Positions 1-18,428 of a stretch of 64,000 nucleotides of DNA are shown piece after piece. Below the pieces are notes generated by a model. The model saw nothing but the letters and a program-made list of their open reading frames with translations. It was not told the origin of the DNA and did not search any database. The translations under genes and the position numbers were made by a program. Source of the stretch: Trichoplax adhaerens (taxonomy: Eukaryota > Placozoa > Uniplacotomia > Trichoplacea > Trichoplacidae); NCBI RefSeq assembly GCF_000150275.1, contig NW_002060943.1, forward strand, positions 7,758,066 through 7,822,065. Reading direction: 5' to 3'. Each line of letters begins with the position of its first letter. Position 1 is the stretch's first letter.

Positions 1-7036
<7,036 letters not shown>

Positions 7037-10000
7037 TATCGGACTTATACGTACATTACGTTGTTCCTTAAAGTGCTGGCAATATGTGTACCGTATTTAT
7101 ACAGTATAGTACACATACTTACACTTGGTTATTGTTAACTGTAAATTATGCAATCTGCAAAATTAAACAGATTTAAAACTTTAAAATGAAGCTCCTTAAT
7201 TAATTATCTTTTGATTACATTGTATACCGATGTAAGTATTTTATACACTGTCTGTACGGTAGTTGGTTTATGACTGATTTGATATGTGGATACAGTGTAC
7301 TATAGTACCTTATACGGCTTCGATCGTAGTAATATCGCTGAAAGGTAAAGTTACGAAAAATATTAATTTTAGATATAAAACAGTTCTTTTACGGTAAGAA
7401 AAATGCTGGTACGAGAGTATGCATATTGTACAATGATGTATTCAAGTTTATGTCATTATCATTTTAACGTATTTAAAATTAATATGTACGCCTGGCGTAA
7501 TTCTGTATTTATTCCTTGCTCCAGCTGCCATCCGTATACGAAGACGCTATATCATATATCATAATAGCTATCCTTGTGTAATGTGCAATTAGGCCATTTT
7601 TTGTATTAATCCATATATTATTGTATAAATTGTGGCTAATGCCTGAAATGGGGCTATTATACATAACAACCACTTAACATTGTGCATATCGCTTATAACA
7701 CATATCTCAATTTCTGGTCAACTTTGAGGTGTGCTTGCATAGGATTAGTGTGGATATACCACAATGTAGTAGAAATGAAATTTAAAGATACTTCTTCAAT
7801 GGTCCACGATGGCTTTAAAATAAAGACAATTGCCAAGTGATAAAGAGTTAATTATTCTCATATGAGTTATTCATCATCTCGTGAATGATATACTGTTATA
7901 TATAATCCTTCTTCTAATTTATTAAAATCTAAAATTTACTATTGTATCCATTAAAGGATATTTCATAAAAAAATAGTACATAATTCTACAAATTTTGATT
8001 AAAGAAAATATGACGTTCATCCTAATGCTAATTTAGATGTAGTTATAGATTCACTGTTGAAGCGATCACACTAGTTACTTAACCCTGCTAATCAAGGACT
8101 TCTCTAAGACAAAATAGTCTATGTCAGGCTTGAAGTGGATCGTATAGTGATAAGCTATAAGCATATGAGTATAAAGGGGATATTTAATTAAGATAGGGAA
8201 CCGCGTGTAGCGGACTGGTATTTCTTCTCTGTAGGGGCTATGAGCCATGACGGGGTAACCTTTTAAATTAAAATCCACTGCAGTAGTGACGGAAGATAAT
8301 TTTACGATAATTTTGCTATGATATCTATGAGTTTGTGCTACTTTATTATTATATGTAACTGGTACCTTACGTTATTTTATCTCTGCATACGACAATTAAG
8401 AAATTCGCATTGCTACGGTAAAGGAGTTAAATATAGAATAGTAACTTGTTGCACGGAATATTGTAGCAAAAATAGAAAAATAAGTCGATACACACGTAGG
8501 ATACAATGTGCACTGATAAATTAACCTAACTATTAGAATGTATTCAGTCTACCCTTATTTCGATTATAGTATGTGATAAAGCATCTCCAGTATTATAATC
8601 ATATTATATATCAAAATGTAATTAATTGATTATATAATGAATCGTTCACGGTGCATTCGTGATGTATCTTATAGAGCTTTAGTTTCATGAAATTTTGATA
8701 TTATTACAATGCTTTGCTTTATTGGTTAACCTGTTATGCGACGCCATGGTTTTGGTGGCTGATACGTAGGATGATAAGAAAATGTATGATGACATAATAC
8801 CAGACGTTTGATAATCTTTAAGTATCAGAACAGATAGATTAAGGCATTATAAGATCGCTCATAGGAAATTTTATTTGATTTCTAATTGTAACTGGCTTCT
8901 TGTAAATATTTTCGTCGGTACTGATGATAGGAATGTGCATAAAACAGCGATAAACTATTACATTCAGCAAATGGCTTTATCCTCACCAGGAATACAGTAT
9001 CTTTATTTCGTTGGCAATTAATAAATTTAAAAGTATTTAATACAACTATGAGACATAAATATAAATATATTACTGCCCTTAATTACCGTACACAGTAATT
9101 ATCATAACGTTTGCAGTCTGCATCAGCCCTCATAGTATTGACATTATATGATAGCTATCGGATATTTATACTAATTTTACTTCTTTAATTGAATATTGAT
9201 ATCAAAGGTTAAGTACGATAGGAACTCTTAACAACTGTTAATCATCATTTAAACAACAATAAAGTATGCATAAAATGTTGGATAATTATGACAACTGGGT
9301 ATACTATTTTACCCATTGAATTATTTTACCGCACTCTAGTGATGGATACAGGAAAGTACTACAGCAAATTACTTGGTTGATACCTACATTTGCTGCGACA
9401 TTTGTGTACACCATCTGATCCAATCACCTAAGAATTGGTAAGATGTACGGTACGATTAGTATAATGGTATGAATTAATTTAACAGATTGAAGCAATCCTG
9501 TACATAATTATCTTTGACGCATACACGTATATGTAAATAGTAACACAGTAATGATATGCTAAGAGCTGCTAATGTAAATATGCCGAAGTGAAATTCTGAT
9601 GAATAGCAAGTTACATGTTTAAAAATTAATCTATCGTTATGTAGTGAATGAAAGTCTTGAATATAGCAATGCAGTTTATAAATTCATAAAGTATGCTAAG
9701 GCATTGACGGATTTATTCATTTGTTTACTGTACTCTGATAGCTATAATAGCGAATTAATAGTTGTAATATCGATTTCGAGTGGGATCGTGGGATAGCTAG
9801 TTGTATGTCATACAGTAGAGATGAAATCATGTCGTTATTCAGATATCTAAAATATAGATTGTAGTATATGTATACATGCTGTGCGATAGAGAATGATTAC
9901 TACGTAATAAAACTCGCTAGTGTTGAAATAAATCACCGCTGAATCAGTAATTATCCAGTAGGATTATCAACAGCCTGCAATAGGGCATTGAAAGTACAGA

Positions 10001-10434
10001 TTTGATAGTATTTTATTACCATAACATTGCAAATGTATCACATTAACTTGACGGCTATGAATGTCTACTCCGTAAAGTGTCAAGTTTCAAGTTTAGTTAA
10101 GTTCATAGCTTTATGACGGAAAGTTAAAACAATACCCAGTAGAGCTTTGGATTATATCCAATTTTATCATTATCATGTTACACCGTATTACTATTTCGCA
10201 CTTTTTCTATGTAAAGATAAATATCAGTTAATTTTACTTTACTACAATTATACACGTGGTCAAGTACGCGTATACGAATAAGATAATAATAATAATCATA
10301 GTGGTAATTAACATTGAATATATTAAATCGGACATTCCATCAAATTTTTTTGGACAGATGCTATATACTGTAAATGAGATATACGGCTTTATATTGATTA
10401 CTAGTATAATTAATGCATCTACCAGCGTCTACAA
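7037..10434. other. AT-rich stretch, no gene seen
   Basis: About 3.4 kb downstream of the ABC transporter. The first part probably holds its 3' UTR. I found no exon with recognisable protein similarity on either strand. The longest open frames, such as 8075-8278 on the minus strand, have no family features and lie in sequence of ordinary composition. Confidence 0.6.
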
Positions 10435-10529
10435 TAGACCCCGCCAGTTTATGAAAAGTTCTTAGAATATTTAACTTAAGCTGTCTAGTAAGTATATTCT
10501 AAGAACTTTTCATAAACTGGCGGGGTCTA
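10435..10529. repeat. Perfect 36-bp inverted repeat with 23-nt loop
   Basis: The arm 10435-10470 is the exact reverse complement of 10494-10529, separated by 23 nt. The arms contain a GC-rich end (CCCCGCCAG) that stands out in the AT-rich surroundings. A transcript would fold into a long perfect hairpin. No protein is encoded and no target-site duplication was recognised. It could be a fold-back element, a remnant of an inverted duplication, or a hairpin-RNA source. Confidence 0.9.
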
Positions 10530-10784
10530 GTCTACGATTAAGTCGGTGTAATCTACTGTACGGTCTAATGTATTGTTAGCTCCCTAAATTGTACAGGACT
10601 ATTACAATTGCCGTTATCACATGATAGTTCATTTTTAAATTGTTGAAGGTCGGCTAGGATTACCACCTGTCGAATCCGACCAGATGCACTGGATGGAATG
10701 AGTTAAAAGATAAGTGCTTTCAGTATGGCTGTATACATCGATCAACTGAATTAGGTGCTATCGTATTCGTTGTACGCTGTATGT

Positions 10785-10842
10785 ATACAGTATATATATA
10801 TATATATACTGTAGAGAGAGAGAGAGAGAGATAGATAGATAA
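10785..10842. repeat. Compound microsatellite (TA)n-(GA)n-(GATA)n
   Basis: An uninterrupted TA run (about 10791-10808) is followed by a GA run (about 10812-10830) and GATA units to about 10841. The TA run is flanked by TACAG and CTGTA, so that part is self-complementary. Confidence 0.9.
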
Positions 10843-13284
10843 GCTCTTTTATTAAAGTAATTTACAATGTTGGTTTTCCCTTTTAGAGCACGCTTCAAAT
10901 CAATAAAATTATTACGTGTAAAATGACAATTCAGCATGTGCTGCATGTGTGTCGTGTGTTGGCATTTTTCTGTTTTGTATTTTAAATTTAAATGGATTAG
11001 GAAAAACGCCAAAAACTTAAAGTATGCAAAGGAGGCTGGATCTTTTTATTTTCTTATTGATTAATAGAGAAAAGACTGGAATTCGTTGATGAGAATAGTT
11101 TATTTAAGCATTGAATGCATTATGTTGTTGTTGATCATTCCTAGAATCAGTCCTAGCTCGATAGGGTTCAGTATGGAAATGGATGAGGGAGTGTGGAGTA
11201 AAGTGTACAGTATTTGTCTTCCAAGCTACAGTACAGTACTGTACTGTAGTTGCGGTGATTGTGGTGTTTGGCTGATACTGTACAGTACGTACACTGTAGA
11301 CACTACAGTACTATTGATTGGCAGGTCTTTTTTATGGGTCTTTTTTGAAGTCTTGAGTCATTTTTCCGGCAATGGTAAAACCTGCCAATCAGTACCCTAG
11401 AGCACGCAACTGCCTGTGCCTTAATGCAATTACTATACTGTAGATGCGCTCTATGGTAAAGTAGTGATTGGATAGTCCAATTCCGTCTGGGTAAAAAGTT
11501 GAAGCTGTCACTATGGACATGAGACAATGCTATAGTGGATTTATGTAAGACGGGGCCCTACAGAACATAACAAATTTTTCAATATAATTGACTTAAGACA
11601 GTAAACAATACAGGAAACAGCTGCACGTTGGTAGTGGCATTCCCACGATTGACTTCACGACCATCGCGGCAGATTATCTAGTCGTACTGTATTGGAGGCT
11701 GTCGTCACGCTGATAGGGTAGATTTAAGTTATGAAGTTAAACCTCCAAAGTCCAAAGTGGAGCTTTTTTCACTATGACGGACGGATAGGGTAAGATTTTG
11801 GTCGCTGTAGCCAGAGCCAAAAGCGTTAACTGTGGCACTGACAAACGCTGTTTTTATTCCGGTTGGCAGTGTACAGTACAAAGTACAGTACTGCATACAG
11901 TATTTCTTCTCGCTTGATACTGTAGTGTACAGTACAGTACAGTACACTGAACACTACAGTATCTTGTACTGCACAACAGTACTGTACACTGAGTAAATGG
12001 AGCGGAATGAAGCGGGAATTCTACAGTACTTTACTGTAACAAGTGTCACTGTCCACAGCGTCCTGTCGACAGTACTGTACTGTACAGTGTACAGTACTTA
12101 TACTCTAAAAGTCGACTTGATTACGCAATACACCTTACAAATAATCTTGCTAAGCATGGCGATAAACAACGAATGACGGTCACACGACCGTAAGTGTAAC
12201 AACTTTGGTGTTGTCACTTGTAACACGGATGAGCAAGTAGCGTCACTTTATGAGTTACTGTACAAAGTACTGTACTGAAAAGGGTCAGTGGTCTTGATTC
12301 GCTTCTGCACCGTAGTGTACTGGTAGAGAAAATTTCGACAATGTACAGTATGTAGTACTGTACGGTACCGTACTCCAAATGAACATCTCCTTCGATCTGC
12401 AGGTCACTAGCATGGTAGTACAGTATATAACTGATTGACTGGAAGGCAAGTTCGAAAAAAGTTTTTCTTTACCTTTGAGGTTACACAGACCAACACTCAA
12501 TACAACACACTGTACTCGCCGCATTGCAGTGCAGCCCTTTGGCAAAGAAAAATTGTTCTTACCTATTTGATTTTTAGCCTTTTTACCACATTTTTTCTCA
12601 ACCAAGTCCACCTCAATAATTCATTCAATAGTAGCTGGCTCTGTAGCATTCTTGGCCATCTCTTCCAAGCCTTTTTTATGCATACATACTGAGAAATCAA
12701 CCTGTGTCAAAGGTTTGTTGTATTCTTATCAAAGACGTGTTTGAAATAGAGGATTAAAACTCCACGTCCTTTCTCGACCGTTGTTGACATCATGGAAAAT
12801 AGTTCAAATGAACCGATGCAGCAGTTGAACACAGTTTCAATACTGGAAATAAATAGATTAATAAATGTTACCTTGTATTAGTATTTTAGTGACTCATTTT
12901 GGAAACTATTCTTGTGCAATAGGACGTTCAAAGTTAGCAACATCGTTTTGCCTCTACAGGCATAAACAACACGTCCATTCAGTCGTATGGTATGGTGTAT
13001 TGTATGAGCAGTACGTGCTACATTAGTTGTAGTCTTGCAGATAACGACCTACGTCGCAACACGAGTGTGTTGACGTCTATTCTAGAATTGCTTTTCTTTT
13101 AGCCTGCTTCCCTTTTTTATCCTATTACCTAATTTATATTTTTAGCTTTGATAACTGAAGATGCAATTTCATAGGCTAACTTTGTTTTTCTTCTACATAG
13201 ACATTGCGTTGTTTAATAAAATATTGAGGAGCGTATCAATCTACAGTTTTCTTCCGACCTTATTTCTCTTGGTGGTGAAAGAAA
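10843..13284. other. Intergenic region upstream of YAP, rich in CTGTAC palindromes
   Basis: No convincing gene was found. The stretch holds many copies of CTGTAC/GTACAG words and several small inverted repeats, including 11315-11326 with 11380-11391 (12 bp) and 11916-11928 with 11951-11963 (13 bp). Minus-strand open pieces near 12550-12840 have splice-like edges but contain in-frame stops and match no family I know. The part next to 13285 is presumably the YAP promoter and 5' UTR. Confidence 0.55.
11185..12110. repeat. CTGTAC/GTACAG-rich palindromic patch
   Basis: Overlapping words such as CTGTACAGTAC and ACAGTACTGTAC recur many times, with clusters at about 11210-11310, 11865-11990 and 12015-12100. 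Each word is nearly its own reverse complement, so both strands look alike and small hairpins are possible. Similar patches occur elsewhere in the window. Confidence 0.85.
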
Positions 13285-16200
13285 ATGGATCAGAAACCTC
13301 AACCTGTAGTTCATGAACGTCATGACTCAAAAGAAGAATTAGAACGATTATTTAATGTATTAAATTCACAAAATAACCCTACAGTACCTATGCGTGATCG
13401 TCGTTTACCTTATTCATTCTTTCAAGGGCCAACTCGCCCCTATGATTCCAATAATACAACTGCAACGTTATCGACTGATAACAATTTCGGTGTTGGCGAT
13501 AGCATCGTTCATCCTCGTATCAAATCTTCACCTGCATCATTTCCGTACCACAATAATAACAGTGACATGACTAACAGTAACAATTCAGCTTTTCAACACC
13601 GTAATCAACCGCTTCATCCTAAACATCATTCTAGCAGTGCGGCATTTCGTAATGAAAACGCTCATTCTAATAAATCATTTCCTGCCGATGTAAACTATAA
13701 GAATTTGATCAATCCTAACGTGGCAATGCGACAACTGCCAATGGCCAGGTAAAGTGGTAGACACTATAAATTTTTTTAAATTCTTCAGTTACCTTTATTA
13801 TAGCCTACTTCTATTAGCAATTGGACATGAGGAATAGTAAAAACTGTAATCTATACATTACTTTTCAACATAAAAGACAAAGGTATTTGTTTTCAATCTA
13901 TTCCATTTGACGTAGCAATGTGTTAATCCATGCACTGTCCATACCTAGGCGCTGTTTATTGATCAGATTGTGATACGAGATTTGATTTCCTTATGTTATT
14001 TAATTTACTTTGAAGGACTATCTTTCTTTTCTATTGATGTAAGATAAGTAGCTTTATTTAATTAATTAATTTTTTGTCTCCAAATTGTTACTCTCGGCCT
14101 CAATACACAAGTGTAAATGGTGGATATCTATATATTAATCAATATTGGGATCCCTTTTTTGATTTTATGAATATAGCACTAGGAGTATACTAGTTTTATT
14201 CGAAGTAATCTTTTTCTGTCAGCAGTAGATTCAACACCATAGCTAATAAGGAGACAAATCAAGATGATACAAAATCACGAAGAACTTCTTTTTTTCATTG
14301 CATCGACATTATACTGTATTCACAGTACAGTAAAGTAGATTAATTAAGCCGAAGTTAAACGATGAATTAATACCGTACTGCACACTACACTGTACAGTAC
14401 AATGTACACGTTTAATGCAGTATCGCCACAAGTCAGAACTACAACTTCGAGTGAGAGTACTGAGTACTACGCAAATTATCCAATGTTATTTTATTGATCG
14501 CGGTCAATTTTTTGCCATGGTGATGCTTTTTGAGTTATCGCTATGATCTGAACATGCTTTATCTTTGATCCTTAAATCTACTATTTTGATTGTAGTATTG
14601 ACTCTAATTTATAATTAATGTTTACTGATACAGTCTTATTATTCCAGTACACCACATTTCACTATCTGCTATTCTTGATGACATACGGTACGGCCTCAAA
14701 CTTAAATGCTCGATTCAACATTTTGTCGTACCCATCAATATTGTGTGCTACTGTAATAATTTCCTATGATGTCATCACTTCAAAGTTATCACTCGAGCAT
14801 AATTAATTGAAGTTATGGCATAATATTGTTATTACTTACATATGGACTGTTGAGGATGCATTCGTGAGAGATTTTGTCTGTCCTTTAGCCCTTTCAAAAT
14901 GGCGATTGAAAAGATTTTATCATGACGACTTCTTCCTCCTTTTGCTATACAATACTAATGACATAAAAAAACATTCAGTCGATCGCTTGTTTTTACAACA
15001 ATTGTACCTGCTCATTTAAAAAGCCTAATGCTAGAGACTGCGTGTAGACATTGTATTTGTATTTGCCGATAGGCCGATGACGACGTTACTCATTGCAACA
15101 CCCGGATGTTGTTTGAATACGTCTGCCAAAAGTTATTGTTAAGTATAGCATTAGTATTTTATTTCCAACTTCAAGACACTATCACTTTTTATTATTTATT
15201 TTAAAGTTGTTAAACGTTCGGTACAGTATCATGCAACTAAACCAAATCAATTTCGGTTATTGTGTACCTTAACTTAACTCGAGCCGCCAATAATACCGTG
15301 GTAACGCTAGTTGCCAGTCTGTTTTTTTCTTTAATTAATGGAACTATCATTCCCTACATTCGCAGTACTTATATGTTTTAACTACAGTACTATTCTGTAG
15401 GTGCGGCTATACTCGTACACAGTATTTAATTATGAGATTGTTTCGTCGTTATAAATCTCGGGGCTCTGCTGTATACTGTACTGTTTGTAAGACTTATTCC
15501 ACATCATAAAGAGAGTCATTTATTTTTGTAAGTGGGGATTTTTGACGCCTATAAAAGTAGAACAACTCGCCCGATTGATCCAATTTCGTGAAAGAGTATT
15601 TCTTAATCTTAATGTAGCCACCCTGACCCAGTGTCTGATCTTCTATCGCAAAAGTAATCATATTGATAGATTTATTAGATAATTCGGTTGATTCAAATTT
15701 AAAAATAGATTTGATGACAAATGCAGCATCATTAATTGCCAAACTTTCAGCTTAAAATTGCTCAATTACGGTATTGTTTGCACTTGGCGGTATGCAGTGG
15801 CTAATCACACGAGATTCCTTTTCGAAATTTATAAATTTTACTGATGTACTGCAATAAAAAGTGTTCTTAAAAATTTCTACGTAAGTAATCATCAATTTGG
15901 ACTACCATTGGGAATAGCAATCTTGTAAATAGCCTCTTGTATTGTTTAACCGTCTACTGTAATATTTAAACGAATTTCACTTTGATCTCATTTCACCAAA
16001 TCATCCTATACATTACAGTATAATGAAATCCCTTCCAGGTACTCTACAACCTACTTTAGCATCCATTGCTTTTCAATGCCTAACGATCATATTGTAATTA
16101 TTATTTATATTTTAGAAGCATTAAGATGAACTTGTACTAATGTTCTTCTAAATTATCCTTGAAGGCCCTTTATTACCGAAATTATTTCATTATTCTTTAT

Positions 16201-18428
16201 TGCTTTTAGCATTTTGTAAAAAATTTGCGTCAATCCATTGTTCAAATTTATTTAACCTCCTTTGCGACTGTACTGGAAAGTAAAGAGTTAAGTTCAAATT
16301 ATGAACAAGGACACCTTTTCGTAGTCCTTGACACAGAATTAAATATAATCATTGTCATGTACTCTAATTGTAGTCATCAAAACTCAATCTACCAGATAAA
16401 TCCTTTAGCTACTGCGAGAAAAGTGACGAGACTTATTTCTTTGAATGGATTTTAGAGTATGAAATGTTTCGGAAAGGGAGCATTAAGCATAACTACGTGC
16501 TTAGCTTACAAAAAAATGCCTTGTCATCATATTTACTTTCGATTGAAATCTTCGTACTAGACCCTTTTATCAGTAAAATGCCGCCAACATTTGATCTGCA
16601 GTACTTCTCCGTGTTATGAAATGGATTTTATAAACTGCATTTGCGATGATAGATGAATATTGTCAAAGACAGAAATTTGATGTGTGTTAGGATGAGCTGA
16701 GGTTATAATTATAATTTGCCTTTTGTAACTCTAGAACAGATTTGTCAGCCTTAAAGTGTACGTCTTTTAAATAATATATGCTATATTTCTTAAGCTCGAT
16801 TGTACTGTTCAATCTAGTATGTATATTGTACATTACATATCTTTATTTATCACGGACAGTGCAGCAATTGACCTTTTTTAATAGTTAAACGTAAATACCT
16901 CACGCTGGTACACTCAACAGTTGACTATAGCTAAAAACTTATGCCTTTGTTCAACATAATTTTACAAAGTTTGTCCATACAACATTAACAGCTGGAACAT
17001 CTCCGTTAATTGTCTATTTCACAATTACAATATACCGTATGGGTTACAAATTGTCGTGTGAATTGTTATAACTTTCTATCGATATATAACGTACATGGTG
17101 TGACTGTAATTTAATTTTGCGAAGTGGAGATATACAAGTTGAAATTTGGGATTTAGGTAACTAGTACCTTCGAATTTATAGACAATGTTGCTAACAATAA
17201 CTATGCAGGATTCACTGCTTTGATACATATACACATCATTTACTGGAAATCTTATGTAAGTTCACGTAAGATTTCAAATTGGTATGATTTAAGTTGTCAA
17301 CTTCTGTAGCCACATTATTTAATCAGACTGATGTTCATCATTTCGATATTCTAAATCATCAAATTTTTGATTATCTTCTGTATAGTTGAAATTTTAAACT
17401 AACTTTGAGCAGTTGTTGCCGTACTAATTCGTGATTTCACATTCTAAATATTATAGAAGTGCTTACTGCGTAAACTAATTTGTACAATAGAACTATTTTA
17501 TTTATTTTTTGGCTATCAATGCGCCTTCAATGAGGAATAATGTAGCAGCGCGCTATTCATGTGATCTTCATTGAAGTGTTTCTCTTATTTTCTAACTTTG
17601 TTTAATATAATTTTGCTTAAATTATTTAGCCCTGTGCAACAAAACGGCTTACACATCAGGGGAGGTAGCGGAAGTGGGTTACATCCCAATAATGGACCTA
17701 TGCAAGCAAAATTACCTGATGGATGGGAGAAAGCCTTCACTCCGGAAGGTCAGGTGTATTTTGTAAATCATATTACCAGAACAACAAGTTGGAATGATCC
17801 AAGAAGAAGTATGATGCAGGCACAAAGTCCAAATCCCGTTATACAATCACCACTAAAGACCACTTACGATCTGCCCAATGATAAAGCTATGCAAGAATTA
17901 CAGATGATGCAATTAGAAAGAAAACATTTAGAACAGAAAAGAGAAGAAATGCTTAGAAAAGAATCTGAAATTAAACGTCAAATTGAAACGTATCAACGAC
18001 AACAAATACCTGTAGGCCGTACGGAGCAATTATTGCACCGACCTGGATTAGCTACGACTGCTGCACCTAATGGTATACCCAATCATAATCCTGGTCTGAT
18101 TAAACGAGAGCCAAGTAGCCCCTCTCCCATGCAAATTGATTATCCAACTCCACAGCATAATTCTTTACCGACAGATATTCAAGCCAATTTAAGCCAAGGT
18201 CAGATGTTGAATTACCGCGGCGGTAATATATCGATCAATAATCAACTGGCAAACGGGGGATTTAATAATCAAATAATGTCTGAAAATAATGAACCAGATA
18301 TCGAAGAATTAATTCAAAGTTTGAGCACTTCCGCACAAGACTTAGATATTGAGGCCACTTTAATAGATAGAGATGCTATCGCAAAAATTGAATCCGATCT
18401 TGTTAATACTGAACCTGATTGGTACTAA
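13285..18428 (+). CDS. YAP1: YAP/Yorkie transcriptional co-activator (Hippo pathway)
   Basis: This is the nuclear effector of Hippo signalling, which binds TEAD factors. Two coding exons join in frame, 13285-13748 and 17630-18428, giving 420 residues. The N-terminus has a clear TEAD-binding region: VVHERHDSKEELERLFNVL, then TVPMRDRRLPYSFF at residues about 33-46. Two LATS consensus motifs (HxRxxS) are present: HERHDS at 10-15, and HPRIKS at 76-81 followed by SPASF, which matches the 14-3-3 site around human Ser127. One WW domain lies at about 183-213 (LPDGWEKAF...YFVNH...TTSWNDP). A Glu/Lys-rich coiled coil (about 235-275) and an acidic tail follow. The C-terminus ends in EPDWY, not the FLTWL-type PDZ ligand of vertebrate YAP. 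Many family members have two WW domains; only one is seen here, although a further exon in the intron cannot be excluded. Confidence 0.95.
15494..15742 (-). CDS. Possible nested exon or ORF of unknown function in the YAP intron
   Basis: About 82 codons are open on the strand opposite YAP and end in a stop. Composition is balanced (Lys, Asp, Ser, Phe, Tyr) rather than the biased composition of translated AT-rich DNA, with stretches such as GGYIKIKKYSFTKLD. There is no ATG near the 5' end; an acceptor-like AG lies just upstream in the minus sense. I do not recognise the protein. It may be an exon of a nested gene, a pseudogene fragment or a chance frame. Confidence 0.25.
   Translation of the reverse strand: MAINDAAFVIKSIFKFESTELSNKSINMITFAIEDQTLGQGGYIKIKKYSFTKLDQSGELFYFYRRQKSPLTKINDSLYDVE
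16225..16455 (+). CDS. Possible ORF of unknown function in the YAP intron
   Basis: About 76 codons are open in the sense direction inside the YAP intron, without an ATG start and ending in TAG. It contains protein-like segments such as QGHLFVVLDTELNIIIV but no motif I recognise. It could be a retro-derived fragment, an alternative exon or chance. Confidence 0.2.
   Translation: MRQSIVQIYLTSFATVLESKELSSNYEQGHLFVVLDTELNIIIVMYSNCSHQNSIYQINPLATARKVTRLISLNGF

Larger units (their letters stand above)
13749..17629 (+). other. Large YAP intron
   Basis: A 3.9-kb intron with GT at 13749 and AG at 17628-17629, much longer than the other introns modelled here. It contains a CTGTAC patch near 14320-14410 and two open frames of protein-like composition (15494-15742 minus, 16225-16455 plus). 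Neither could be assigned to a family. Confidence 0.8.

Noticed and set aside
11185-12110. Possible CRISPR-like array
   Set aside because: The repeats are short overlapping palindromes without regular spacers, and the DNA is eukaryotic.
12285-12840. Minus-strand exon-like pieces (VDLVEKKCGKKAKNQ; TVEKGRGVLILYFKHVF)
   Set aside because: Splice-like edges exist, but in-frame stops interrupt the joins and no family match was recognised.
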